Source: JBFLYE01 sp040756715 [NCBI: bacterium]
GTDB lineage: Bacteria > UBA9089 > UBA9088
DNA length: 12,715 nucleotides
Assembly: GCA_040756715.1 (NCBI GenBank)
Contig: JBFLYE010000207.1
Span: forward strand, 1-12,715
Reading direction: 5' to 3'
In this document: positions 6,855 to 12,715 of the stretch, in pieces
How the letters are laid out: every line of letters starts with the position of its first letter
How positions within the stretch are numbered: the first letter of the stretch is position 1
The notes under the pieces: generated by a model
The model's database searches: none
Told to the model about the DNA's origin: nothing
What the model saw: only the letters and a program-made list of their open reading frames with translations
Translations under genes and position numbers: made by a program

Positions 6855-8366
6855 ATGGCAGAAATAAAGGGGGGTGAAATATCTGAGGTAATCCTTAAAG
6901 AGATTGAAAGGTTTGAAAAGACCCTTGTAGTATCTCGTGAGGGAATGGTGGTCCAGGTGGGAGATGGTGTTGCTATTATCTATGGCTTGGATGAGGCAAT
7001 GACAGGTGAGATATTGGAATTTTCATCTGGCATAAGGGGCTATGTGCTAAACCTTGAGGAAGAAAATGTGGGTGCGGTAATTTTAGGACCTGAGGATTCG
7101 GTAAAGGAGGGGGATAGGGCAAAATGCACGGGAAGGATAATGGAGGTTCCGGTGGGAGAAAGTTTGCTTAGAAGGGTTGTAAATGGTATAGGTGAGCCTA
7201 TAGATGGAAAGGGAGAGATAAAAACAGAACATTATAGACCCATTGAAGAAAGGGCGCCATCCATAGTTTCCAGGATGCCTGTTTGTGAGCCATTACAGAC
7301 AGGGATAAAGGCAATAGATTCTATGATTCCCATTGGCAGGGGTCAAAGGGAGCTTATTATCTCAGATAGGTCATTAGGAAAAACAGCCATTGTTGTAGAT
7401 ACAATCCTTAATCAAAAAAATGAGGATGTTTATTGTATCTATGTTGCGATTGGACAAAAGCAATCAAATGTTGCTTATGTGAATAAGATATTAGAGGAGA
7501 ACGATGCAATGAAATATAGCATAATTGTCTCTGCTACCGCGAATTCACCCGTACCATTGCAATACCTCGCACCATATACCGGGTGTGCCATCGGTGAATA
7601 TTTCAGGGATAATGGAAAACATAGCCTGGTTATCTATGATGACCTATCCAAGCATGCCCAGGCATACAGACAAATGTCTTTGCTTTTAAGAAGGCCACCA
7701 GGCAGGGAGGCATATCCAGGGGATATATTTTATTTACATTCAAGGCTTCTGGAAAGGGCGGCAAAATACAATGATGCAAATGGCGGTGGCTCTTTGACTG
7801 CCCTTCCTATTATCGAAACCCAAGCAGGGGACATCTCTGCCTATATCCCCACCAATGTTATTTCTATTACAGATGGACAAATCTACCTTGAGGGAGACCT
7901 CTTTTATGCTGGGATAAGACCAGCCATAAATGTTGGATTGTCTGTCTCTCGGGTTGGCTCTGCTGCTCAAAACAAGGCAATGAAAAAGGTTGCCGGAAGG
8001 TTAAGGCTTGATCTTGCCCAATATCGGGAGCTTGCCGCATTTGCCCAGTTTTCCTCGGACCTGGACAAGGCAACCCTTGTTCAGATAACCAGGGGGGAAA
8101 GGATGACAGAGGTATTAAAGCAAGAGCAATACAAACCCATGCCGGTAGCAAGGCAGGTAATGATAATTGAAGCAGGGGTTGAAGGATTTCTTGATTCTCT
8201 TCCCAAGGAAAAGGTAGTTTTGTTTGAAAAGGAATTCTTTAAATTTATGGATGAAAAATACCCAGAAATAGAGAAAGAATTACAAGAAAAAAAGGATTTT
8301 GTAGGTGATTTAAGGGAAAGGCTAGATAAGGCAATCTTGGAATTCAAAGAAATATTTGAAAAATAG
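6855..8366 (+). CDS. atpA: ATP synthase F1 subunit alpha
   Basis: The non-catalytic nucleotide-binding subunit of the F1 hexamer; it supplies an arginine finger to the catalytic beta sites. The 503 residues and all three domains are normal. It has [17 protein letters not shown] in the N-terminal barrel, [13 protein letters not shown] and [15 protein letters not shown] in the core, and the alpha/beta signature [17 protein letters not shown] with arginine finger Arg366. The P-loop is unusual: SDRSLGKT (170-177) instead of GDRQTGKT, with the first Gly replaced by Ser and Gln-Thr by Ser-Leu; Lys176 and Thr177 remain. It starts one base after atpH with a weak AGGA four bases before the ATG. In spite of the P-loop change it is plainly alpha, not beta, by signature and length. 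Confidence 0.97.
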   Translation: MAEIKGGEISEVILKEIERFEKTLVVSREGMVVQVGDGVAIIYGLDEAMTGEILEFSSGIRGYVLNLEEENVGAVILGPEDSVKEGDRAKCTGRIMEVPVGESLLRRVVNGIGEPIDGKGEIKTEHYRPIEERAPSIVSRMPVCEPLQTGIKAIDSMIPIGRGQRELIISDRSLGKTAIVVDTILNQKNEDVYCIYVAIGQKQSNVAYVNKILEENDAMKYSIIVSATANSPVPLQYLAPYTGCAIGEYFRDNGKHSLVIYDDLSKHAQAYRQMSLLLRRPPGREAYPGDIFYLHSRLLERAAKYNDANGGGSLTALPIIETQAGDISAYIPTNVISITDGQIYLEGDLFYAGIRPAINVGLSVSRVGSAAQNKAMKKVAGRLRLDLAQYRELAAFAQFSSDLDKATLVQITRGERMTEVLKQEQYKPMPVARQVMIIEAGVEGFLDSLPKEKVVLFEKEFFKFMDEKYPEIEKELQEKKDFVGDLRERLDKAILEFKEIFEK

Positions 8367-8390
8367 TTTAAAGAAGTTTGCAAATTTTAA

Positions 8391-9239
8391 ATGGCAAAGC
8401 TAGCAATAAGGTTTATCAAGCAAAGGATAAAATCTATTAGGAATATCCAAAAGATTACCCGGGCAATGATGCTGGTTGCCTGTGCAAAGCTTTCCAAGCT
8501 AGAGTATATAATAAAACAAATCCGTCCATACTCCGACAAGATTTCTGAGATTATGGCAGACATTAGCCTTAGGGCAGAGAAAAAGCATCCATTCCTTATG
8601 GAAAGAGGGATAAAAAATGAGCTTTTGATAATACTAACATCAAAAAGGGGGCTTTGTGGTAGTTTTAATGCAAATATTATAAGGGTTGCAGAGGAATACA
8701 TAAAAAATACCCCATACAATATTTTACTTCTTATTATTGGAAAAAAGGGTGAAATGTTTTTTAAAAACAAGCCTTACAAGATAATGGAGATAGAGTCTCT
8801 ATTAGAGAAAGAGACTGAGCTTGTTTCGGGAAGAATAGCAAAAAGAATAATGACAGGCTATCTTTCCTTTGAATTTGACAAAGTAACTTTAATCTATAAT
8901 GAATTTATCTCTCTCTTTCGGCAGGTGCCAAAGATAACCAGCCTTATTCCTATTATTCCAAAAGAACCTCAATCTCTATTTGTCTCTGACTACATCTATG
9001 AACCCGATTATAGGGTCTGTCTTGATTCAATCTTTTCCTTATATTTTAGATTTCAACTCCTCAGGGTATTCTTTGAGTCCCTTGCCGCAGAGCATGCCGC
9101 GCGTATGGTTGCCATGGAAAATGCAACCAGGAATGCAGAGGAGCTTATAGAAGGGCTATTTCTAACCTTCAATCAGGCAAGACAGGCTAAGATAACCAAG
9201 GAGATAACCGAGATTGTGAGTGCAGGAGAGGCACTATAA
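8391..9239 (+). CDS. atpG: ATP synthase F1 subunit gamma
   Basis: The central rotating shaft that couples the c-ring to F1. It has 282 residues. The N-terminal helix has the family pattern RIKSIRNIQKITRAMMLVA, the middle has KRGLCGSFNANI, and the C-terminal helix carries SLAAEHAARMVAMENATRNA and FNQARQAKITKEITEIVSAG. All are diagnostic. It begins 24 bases after atpA without an obvious Shine-Dalgarno. It is the last ATP synthase gene in the window: atpD and atpC, which usually follow, are absent. Confidence 0.96.
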   Translation: MAKLAIRFIKQRIKSIRNIQKITRAMMLVACAKLSKLEYIIKQIRPYSDKISEIMADISLRAEKKHPFLMERGIKNELLIILTSKRGLCGSFNANIIRVAEEYIKNTPYNILLLIIGKKGEMFFKNKPYKIMEIESLLEKETELVSGRIAKRIMTGYLSFEFDKVTLIYNEFISLFRQVPKITSLIPIIPKEPQSLFVSDYIYEPDYRVCLDSIFSLYFRFQLLRVFFESLAAEHAARMVAMENATRNAEELIEGLFLTFNQARQAKITKEITEIVSAGEAL

Positions 9240-9330
9240 GAGAAATGCTGTTGCTGGAAGAATATCAAAGGAATTGCTTAGTGAGGCTAAAAAATATAGC
9301 CATATTGACCACAGATCTATAACAAAATGA
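9220..9330 (+). other. Short open frame between atpG and ddl, ending in an ATGA overlap
   Basis: A frame different from atpG is open from GTG 9220 (after a TGA at 9217) to TGA 9328-9330. Its last four bases overlap the ddl ATG as in coupled genes. The 36 codons end in SEAKKYSHIDHRSITK. No convincing ribosome binding site lies before GTG 9220; AAGGAG at 9198-9203 is too far away. The tail IDHRS loosely recalls MobA/MobL-type relaxases, but this is far too weak to assign. It may be a relic, a tiny coupled gene or chance. Confidence 0.25.
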
Positions 9331-10400
9331 AAAAAACAAAGGTAGGCATAATCTTTGGAAGCAGGTCGGTTGAACATGAAATTTCTGTTATCACTGCATA
9401 CCAAGTAATTGAGGCAATTGATAGAGAGAAATATGAGCCAATCCCTATTTATATTACAAAAGATGGGAAATGGATGCTTGGCCCTTGTAATATTGAAGCC
9501 TTTAAAAAGGAAATTCCAAATAGGGAAATAATTTTTCCTCCCATTCCAAAAGCTGGACTTATTAAAAAAGGCGTATTCCATAAAAGGATAGATATTGATA
9601 TTGCATTTCCTTTGGTTCACGGAACATATGGCGAGGATGGAACATTGCAGGGTTTGTTGGAGCTTGCTGATATTCCTTATGTTGGCTCTTCTGTTTTGGG
9701 TTCCTCCCTTTGTATGGATAAGATTGCCTCAAAGAGGATATTTAAAAGCTTAGGATTTCCAATTGTAGATTGGCTTTGCTTTGAAAGGGGTGAAAAAGGA
9801 ATAATTGAAGATATAGAAAAAAATCTTTCCTATCCGGTAATTGTAAAGCCTTCAAACCTTGGCTCATCCATTGGTGTAAATACATCTTCTAACAAAGATG
9901 AGCTTTCCTTTGCCTTGGATGTTTGCTTTGAATATTCACAAAAGGCAATTGTTGAGAAGGCTTTATCTTCTTTTTCCGAGATAAATTGTGCCATACTTGG
10001 AGAAAGGGAGGTCATTCCTTCTTTATGCGAGGAGGTAATAAAGGAGGATAAATTTTTAACCTATAGCGAGAAATATAGGAAGGGAAAGGGGATGAAGGGT
10101 ATATCAAGGAAGATTCCCGCAGAAATTTCGGATGAATTAACAAAAAAGATTCAAAATATGGCAATTGGCGCATTTAAGGCTTGCAGTTTAAGTGGGATAG
10201 CAAGGATAGATTTTCTTTTAAAGGATAATGAAATTTATATCAATGAGATAAACACAATCCCAGGCTCTCTATCCTTCTATCTCTTTAAGCCATTGGGGAT
10301 AGAATTTAAAGAGCTAATTACAAGGCTTATTGAGCTCGGCTTTGAGGCATATAATGAAAAGAAGAAAACAAAATTCTCTTATGAATTGAGTATATTTTAG
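9327..10400 (+). CDS. ddl: D-alanine--D-alanine ligase
   Basis: ATP-grasp enzyme that joins two D-alanines for the peptidoglycan precursor, in the cytoplasm. It has 357 residues. The N-terminal domain shows GSRSVEHEIS with Glu16 at the family's conserved acid, then HGTYGEDGTLQGLLE and YVGSSVLGSSLCMDK. The ATP-grasp core has VIVKPSNLGSSIGV, ARIDFLL (Asp295) and NEINTIPGS (Glu307, Asn309; Mg2+ ligands). The omega loop carries YSEKY with Lys249-Tyr250, matching the Lys-Tyr pair of D-Ala-D-Ala ligases rather than the Phe of D-Ala-D-Lac enzymes, so vancomycin-type depsipeptide synthesis is not indicated. No Shine-Dalgarno is seen; it may be coupled to the short open frame upstream. It occupies the place where atpD would be expected. 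Confidence 0.95.
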   Translation: MKKTKVGIIFGSRSVEHEISVITAYQVIEAIDREKYEPIPIYITKDGKWMLGPCNIEAFKKEIPNREIIFPPIPKAGLIKKGVFHKRIDIDIAFPLVHGTYGEDGTLQGLLELADIPYVGSSVLGSSLCMDKIASKRIFKSLGFPIVDWLCFERGEKGIIEDIEKNLSYPVIVKPSNLGSSIGVNTSSNKDELSFALDVCFEYSQKAIVEKALSSFSEINCAILGEREVIPSLCEEVIKEDKFLTYSEKYRKGKGMKGISRKIPAEISDELTKKIQNMAIGAFKACSLSGIARIDFLLKDNEIYINEINTIPGSLSFYLFKPLGIEFKELITRLIELGFEAYNEKKKTKFSYELSIF

Positions 10401-10571
10401 GTATGTGTATAGCTTTAAGGGAACAAATGAAATCCGAAATCAAAAAAACAAATTCAAATGACTAAAATTAAAAATTCAAAACAATATGAGAATAAAGATT
10501 TGCCGTAAAGAAGCAAAAGAAGAGTAAATATTGGTTGGAGTTGATAGATACAAACCATTCAAATTCAATTT
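10401..10571. other. AT-rich intergenic region between convergent genes
   Basis: This separates the ddl stop from the stop of the minus-strand oxidase gene. It holds no convincing gene or strong GC-rich terminator hairpin. Its middle (10430-10484) is a run of short AAATCC/AAATTC-like units, listed separately. Confidence 0.6.
10430..10484. repeat. Degenerate AAATTC-type intergenic repeat
   Basis: Successive near-copies of a short unit occur: AAATCCG, AAATC, AAATTC, AAAATTA, AAAATTC. The stretch is nearly all A with regularly spaced TC/TTC. From memory, similar AAATCCG/AAATTC strings recur in intergenic regions of other environmental genomes; that cannot be verified here. It is probably a dispersed non-coding repeat fragment. 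Confidence 0.4.
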
Positions 10572-11642
10572 TTATACCAAACCCTCAACATATTTTGCGA
10601 TGGATAAACTTGCGGTTAAGCCTGGAGATTCTATTCCAATTAGGTTGATAAAACCAGGAAATGCCTCTTCGTGCTTAATGATAAAGTCAGGTTTATACTT
10701 TGGTCTTATACCTGACATATCCGGTGATAAATCATCTGGCTCTATAAATGGAAGAAAGGATTTTGTTTTTTCATAAAACTCAAGTCTATGTGATTCGTCC
10801 ACATCATACTTTATATCTTTTATATAGAAGGCATTTGGTCCAAGCTTAAGACTTCCTTGAAGGTCTTGCACTGTATGAATCCCCAATCCATCATTATTTG
10901 GTGTAGGATATATTAGATGATTAACCAACCTTGATTTTTCACTCCTTACCTTGAAATATTCACCTTTACAGTATTTAAGTTTATAATCAAATCCAAGCAT
11001 ATTTGCTATTTTATCTGAGGTGAGCCCTGCACTATTGATAACAATATGGATAAAAAAAGAAGAGATAGACCCATCACTATCTTTGACCTCAATTTTATAT
11101 CCCCCTTCTTTTTTCTCAATCCCTATAACCTCGCAGTTATAGGCAAAGATAGTCCCTTTCTCTTTTGCCAAAAACTCTAATACCCTCATTAGTTGATGGG
11201 TATCTATGATGCCTGTGGAGGGAGAATATAGGCCAGAAATTGCTTTGATATTAGGTTCTATTTCTCTTATCTTGTCTTTTGATAATAGCATAAGGTCATC
11301 TACCCCATTTTCTTCTCCATTTTTAAGTAGGCTTTCTAATTCTTCAACCTCATTCTCATTACAAGCCACAATAAGCTTTCCAAGGCGATTATAGGAAATA
11401 TTATATCTTTCGCAAAATTGATAAAGCAGACTTTTTCCCTCTACACAAAGCCTTGCTTTTAAAGAACCATTGGGGTAGTATATCCCTGAATGGATAACCT
11501 CAGAATTTCTGCTGCTTGTCTCTTGACCAAAGGATGAGTGCTTTTCAATAACTACGATATCTCTTTTATTATCCGCCAATCTACTGGCACAAGAAAGCCC
11601 TACAACCCCTGCACCTATGATAGCAATTTCTATTTCTTCCAT
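10572..11642 (-). CDS. FAD-dependent oxidoreductase, L-2-hydroxyglutarate oxidase-like
   Basis: A DAO-fold flavoenzyme of the LhgO/L2HGDH type. Family members oxidise L-2-hydroxyglutarate to 2-oxoglutarate and pass electrons to oxygen or the membrane quinone pool. Its 356 residues are somewhat shorter than the E. coli enzyme (about 420). The N-terminus has the Rossmann motif IIGAGVVGLSCASRLA (Gly10, Gly12, Gly15) and VIEKHSSFGQETSSRNSEVI followed by HSGIYYPNGSLKARLCVEG, a strong marker of this subfamily with His51. It continues with LGKLIVA, SPSTGIIDTHQLM, and a C-terminal FAD segment GIESPGLTASLSIAKYV. It lies alone on the minus strand, convergent with ddl. There is no Shine-Dalgarno; TATAAA (minus strand) sits nine bases before the ATG, so the mRNA could be leaderless. 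The true substrate may be another 2-hydroxy acid. Confidence 0.88.
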   Translation of the reverse strand: MEEIEIAIIGAGVVGLSCASRLADNKRDIVVIEKHSSFGQETSSRNSEVIHSGIYYPNGSLKARLCVEGKSLLYQFCERYNISYNRLGKLIVACNENEVEELESLLKNGEENGVDDLMLLSKDKIREIEPNIKAISGLYSPSTGIIDTHQLMRVLEFLAKEKGTIFAYNCEVIGIEKKEGGYKIEVKDSDGSISSFFIHIVINSAGLTSDKIANMLGFDYKLKYCKGEYFKVRSEKSRLVNHLIYPTPNNDGLGIHTVQDLQGSLKLGPNAFYIKDIKYDVDESHRLEFYEKTKSFLPFIEPDDLSPDMSGIRPKYKPDFIIKHEEAFPGFINLIGIESPGLTASLSIAKYVEGLV

Positions 11643-11862
11643 AAGATTAGGTTTATAACCTTAAATATACGCTCTTCATTACCCTTCCAAAGCCTCTTTT
11701 TTATGATACCTTCCTCATCTTAAGAGATTTAATTTATGGAGATTCTCCCTGCTTGGGTAAAGACAAATTCGTCTTTTATCCCCATTCTTTTAAGCCTAAG
11801 CCTTGAATCCCTATTTCTATGATTTTTGAAATCACACCTCTCTAACCCTCCCTTAGCTTACT
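11643..11862. other. Intergenic region upstream of the oxidase gene
   Basis: A 220-base gap between the two minus-strand genes. It contains a short minus-strand open frame (listed separately) and a small inverted repeat AGGTTTATAACCT (11649-11661) just before the oxidase start, which could be an operator or part of its promoter. Nothing else is recognised. Confidence 0.5.
11729..11857 (-). pseudogene. Possible gene relic, about 42 open codons without a proper start
   Basis: The minus strand is open between TAA at 11858-11860 and TAA at 11729-11731. The translation is hydrophilic and protein-like (it includes DSRLRLKRMGIKDEFVF and ends TQAGRISIN). The only ATG is at codon 25, leaving 18 residues. 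No ribosome binding site of note is seen. It may be a degraded gene end or part of a dispersed element. The overlapping plus-strand frame (11736-11822) is also open but has no better support. Confidence 0.25.
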
Positions 11863-12567
11863 CTAATGCCAAATAAATATCTCTCTAAAAATTTCAAAGA
11901 GATAGGCGGCACCCCACTGGAATATCTGCAATTTTCTTTTCCCACCCATTCTGGGAGGTTCGTCTCCTGGGATTTCGGCAATTTTTAGTTTTCTTTTTGC
12001 TGCCCTTATAGATAATAGTGGTTCAACCCCTACCGTTGTGTGAAAAAGCCTTTCTTCGGTTCTATAGGTTTCTTCTTTATCTAAATCTAGTTCTTTAAAA
12101 ATTTCTCTTTTCCAGGCACGGAACATCACTATTGCATCGGTATACTTTGCCCGATAAATTAAGTTTATTAAAGAGGTGAACATCCAATTGCCAAAGGCAG
12201 TAATTATATCGTCATCATAGCTTTTGGCACCTTTAAGATAGCGAGAAACAACAACCATATCGTATCCCTCTTTCATCTTTTCCACTAATGGTGGGATAAG
12301 TTCAGGAATAGAGTTGCCATCCGGGCTGAAGGTAATTATTATATCTCCAGTGCTACATTCCAATGCTTCAATATATGCATTTCTCAATCCCCTTTTTTTC
12401 TGGATTATCACAGAGTATCCATTTTCTCTAACATATTCTATTGTCCCATCCGTAGAACCGCCATCAACAACGATTATCTCATCCACCCATTCTTTTTTAA
12501 TTTTTGGCATAATTTTTTCCATCCCTTCTCTTTCATTTAAGGTAAAAACAAGTAGGGTGACTTTCAT
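11863..12567 (-). CDS. Family 2 glycosyltransferase (polyprenyl-phosphate sugar transferase-like)
   Basis: A GT-A fold glycosyltransferase of 234 residues, similar in size and layout to dolichol-phosphate mannose synthase-type catalytic domains. It probably transfers a sugar from a nucleotide donor to a lipid or glycan acceptor at the inner face of the membrane. The N-terminus is VTLLVFTLNEREGM, then VDEIIVVDGGSTDGT with Asp35. GLRNAYIEALECSTGD follows, then FSPDGNSIPE, where Ser81-Pro-Asp83 occupies the place of the usual DxD. VVVSRYLKGAK comes next. There is no membrane helix. The start has AAAGGA seven to eight bases upstream. A promoter and a palindrome lie before it. The partner gene that would reveal the substrate is not in the window. 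Confidence 0.87.
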   Translation of the reverse strand: MKVTLLVFTLNEREGMEKIMPKIKKEWVDEIIVVDGGSTDGTIEYVRENGYSVIIQKKRGLRNAYIEALECSTGDIIITFSPDGNSIPELIPPLVEKMKEGYDMVVVSRYLKGAKSYDDDIITAFGNWMFTSLINLIYRAKYTDAIVMFRAWKREIFKELDLDKEETYRTEERLFHTTVGVEPLLSIRAAKRKLKIAEIPGDEPPRMGGKRKLQIFQWGAAYLFEIFREIFIWH

Positions 12568-12589
12568 ATCTTATCCTTTCTCCAAACTA

Positions 12590-12618
12590 AAAATAATAAC
12601 CTTGAAATAAATTGTCTA
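12590..12618 (-). promoter_or_regulatory. Candidate promoter for the glycosyltransferase gene
   Basis: On the minus strand TAGACA (12613-12618) is followed after exactly 17 bases by TATTTT (12590-12595), five and four matches to the sigma-70 consensus. It lies 22 bases before the ATG and just upstream of the ribosome binding site. Confidence 0.4.
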
Positions 12619-12630
12619 AACTTATAAGTT
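12619..12630. promoter_or_regulatory. 12-base perfect palindrome beside the -35 element
   Basis: AACTTATAAGTT is a perfect palindrome directly touching the -35 hexamer of the glycosyltransferase promoter. Position and symmetry would suit a dimeric regulator, but its AT-richness makes chance occurrence possible. Confidence 0.3.
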
Positions 12631-12681
12631 GGTAAAAGCGATATCTGATATGTTTGTTGACCTAATGGAGGATTACTAAAA

Positions 12682-12715
12682 TTGGTTAAAAAAGACAGCA
12701 TATTCTTATCATTAT
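12682..12715 (+). CDS. Possible start of a divergent gene (partial)
   Basis: GGAGG (12667-12671) lies ten bases before a TTG at 12682, from which the frame is open to the window edge (reads as VKKDSIFLSL after the start). It would be divergent from the glycosyltransferase gene. Only 11 codons are visible, the start codon is a rare one, and no product can be named. Confidence 0.25.
   Translation, partial: MVKKDSIFLSL

Noticed and set aside
6855-8366. The alpha gene being a beta-like or catalytic variant that replaces the missing atpD
   Set aside because: Length, the alpha signature, SKHAQAYRQ and SRVGSAAQ with the arginine finger are all alpha; the beta catalytic Glu motif after the P-loop is absent.
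9245-9322. 25-codon ATG frame (MLLLEEYQRN...) between atpG and ddl
   Set aside because: No Shine-Dalgarno and no recognisable character; the alternative frame ending in the ATGA overlap is somewhat better, and both may be chance.
10249-10400. Ddl as a D-Ala-D-Lac (vancomycin-resistance type) ligase
   Set aside because: The omega loop keeps the Lys-Tyr pair typical of D-Ala-D-Ala ligases, and no vanH/vanX-like genes are nearby.
10531-10776. Plus-strand open frame of 81 codons near the end of the oxidase gene
   Set aside because: It is antisense to well-conserved oxidase codons, begins with TTG and has no ribosome binding site.
12314-12610. Plus-strand open frame of 98 codons across the glycosyltransferase start
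   Set aside because: It is a mirror of the conserved GT2 N-terminus, and its composition is that of an antisense shadow.
1-12715. CRISPR arrays, tRNA, rRNA or insertion sequences
   Set aside because: No regularly spaced direct repeats, no cloverleaf-like or rRNA-like segments, and no transposase or terminal inverted repeats were seen on reading both strands.

Overview
The window is a gene-dense piece of a low-GC (visually under 40% GC) bacterial chromosome. AGA/AGG arginine and ATA isoleucine codons are frequent. Peptidoglycan (Ddl), a periplasmic-type HtrA/Do protease and glycogen synthesis from ADP-glucose point to a bacterium, probably diderm. The look is that of an uncultured candidate-phylum genome, but the phylum cannot be fixed from this sequence alone.

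Layout. (1) Positions 1-57 hold the possible 3' end of an upstream gene, followed by an extended -10 promoter. (2) Positions 172-10400 form one long plus-strand directon with short gaps and stop/start overlaps: glgC, glgA, an HtrA/Do protease, then an F-type ATP synthase cluster in the order atpI-like, atpB (a), two small membrane-protein ORFs, atpE (c), atpF (b), atpH (delta), atpA (alpha), atpG (gamma), and finally ddl. A second promoter may lie between the protease and atpI. (3) Positions 10401-10571 are an AT-rich intergenic repeat-like stretch between convergent genes. (4) Positions 10572-11642 (minus) encode an L-2-hydroxyglutarate oxidase-like FAD enzyme. (5) Positions 11643-11862 are a gap holding a short minus-strand open frame that may be a relic. 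(6) Positions 11863-12567 (minus) encode a family 2 glycosyltransferase with a recognisable promoter. (7) The last 34 bases may start a divergent gene.

How the genes work together. GlgC makes ADP-glucose and GlgA polymerises it into alpha-1,4-glucan, which is carbon storage. The protease handles envelope protein quality control. The atp genes encode the whole Fo rotor/stator and part of F1. Ddl makes the D-Ala-D-Ala dipeptide of peptidoglycan.

Most notable points. The ATP synthase cluster lacks atpD (catalytic beta) and atpC (epsilon); ddl sits where they normally follow. Two short membrane-protein ORFs with very strong ribosome binding sites lie between atpB and atpE, and the first is split by a -1 frame change. 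The c subunit combines a Na+-type ligand set (Gln26, Glu59-Ser60, Tyr64) with an alanine/serine helix-packing motif in place of the usual glycines. The alpha subunit has a non-consensus P-loop (SDRSLGKT). None of this proves a new system. The Fo region, with its small proteins and unusual c subunit, is the most interesting part.
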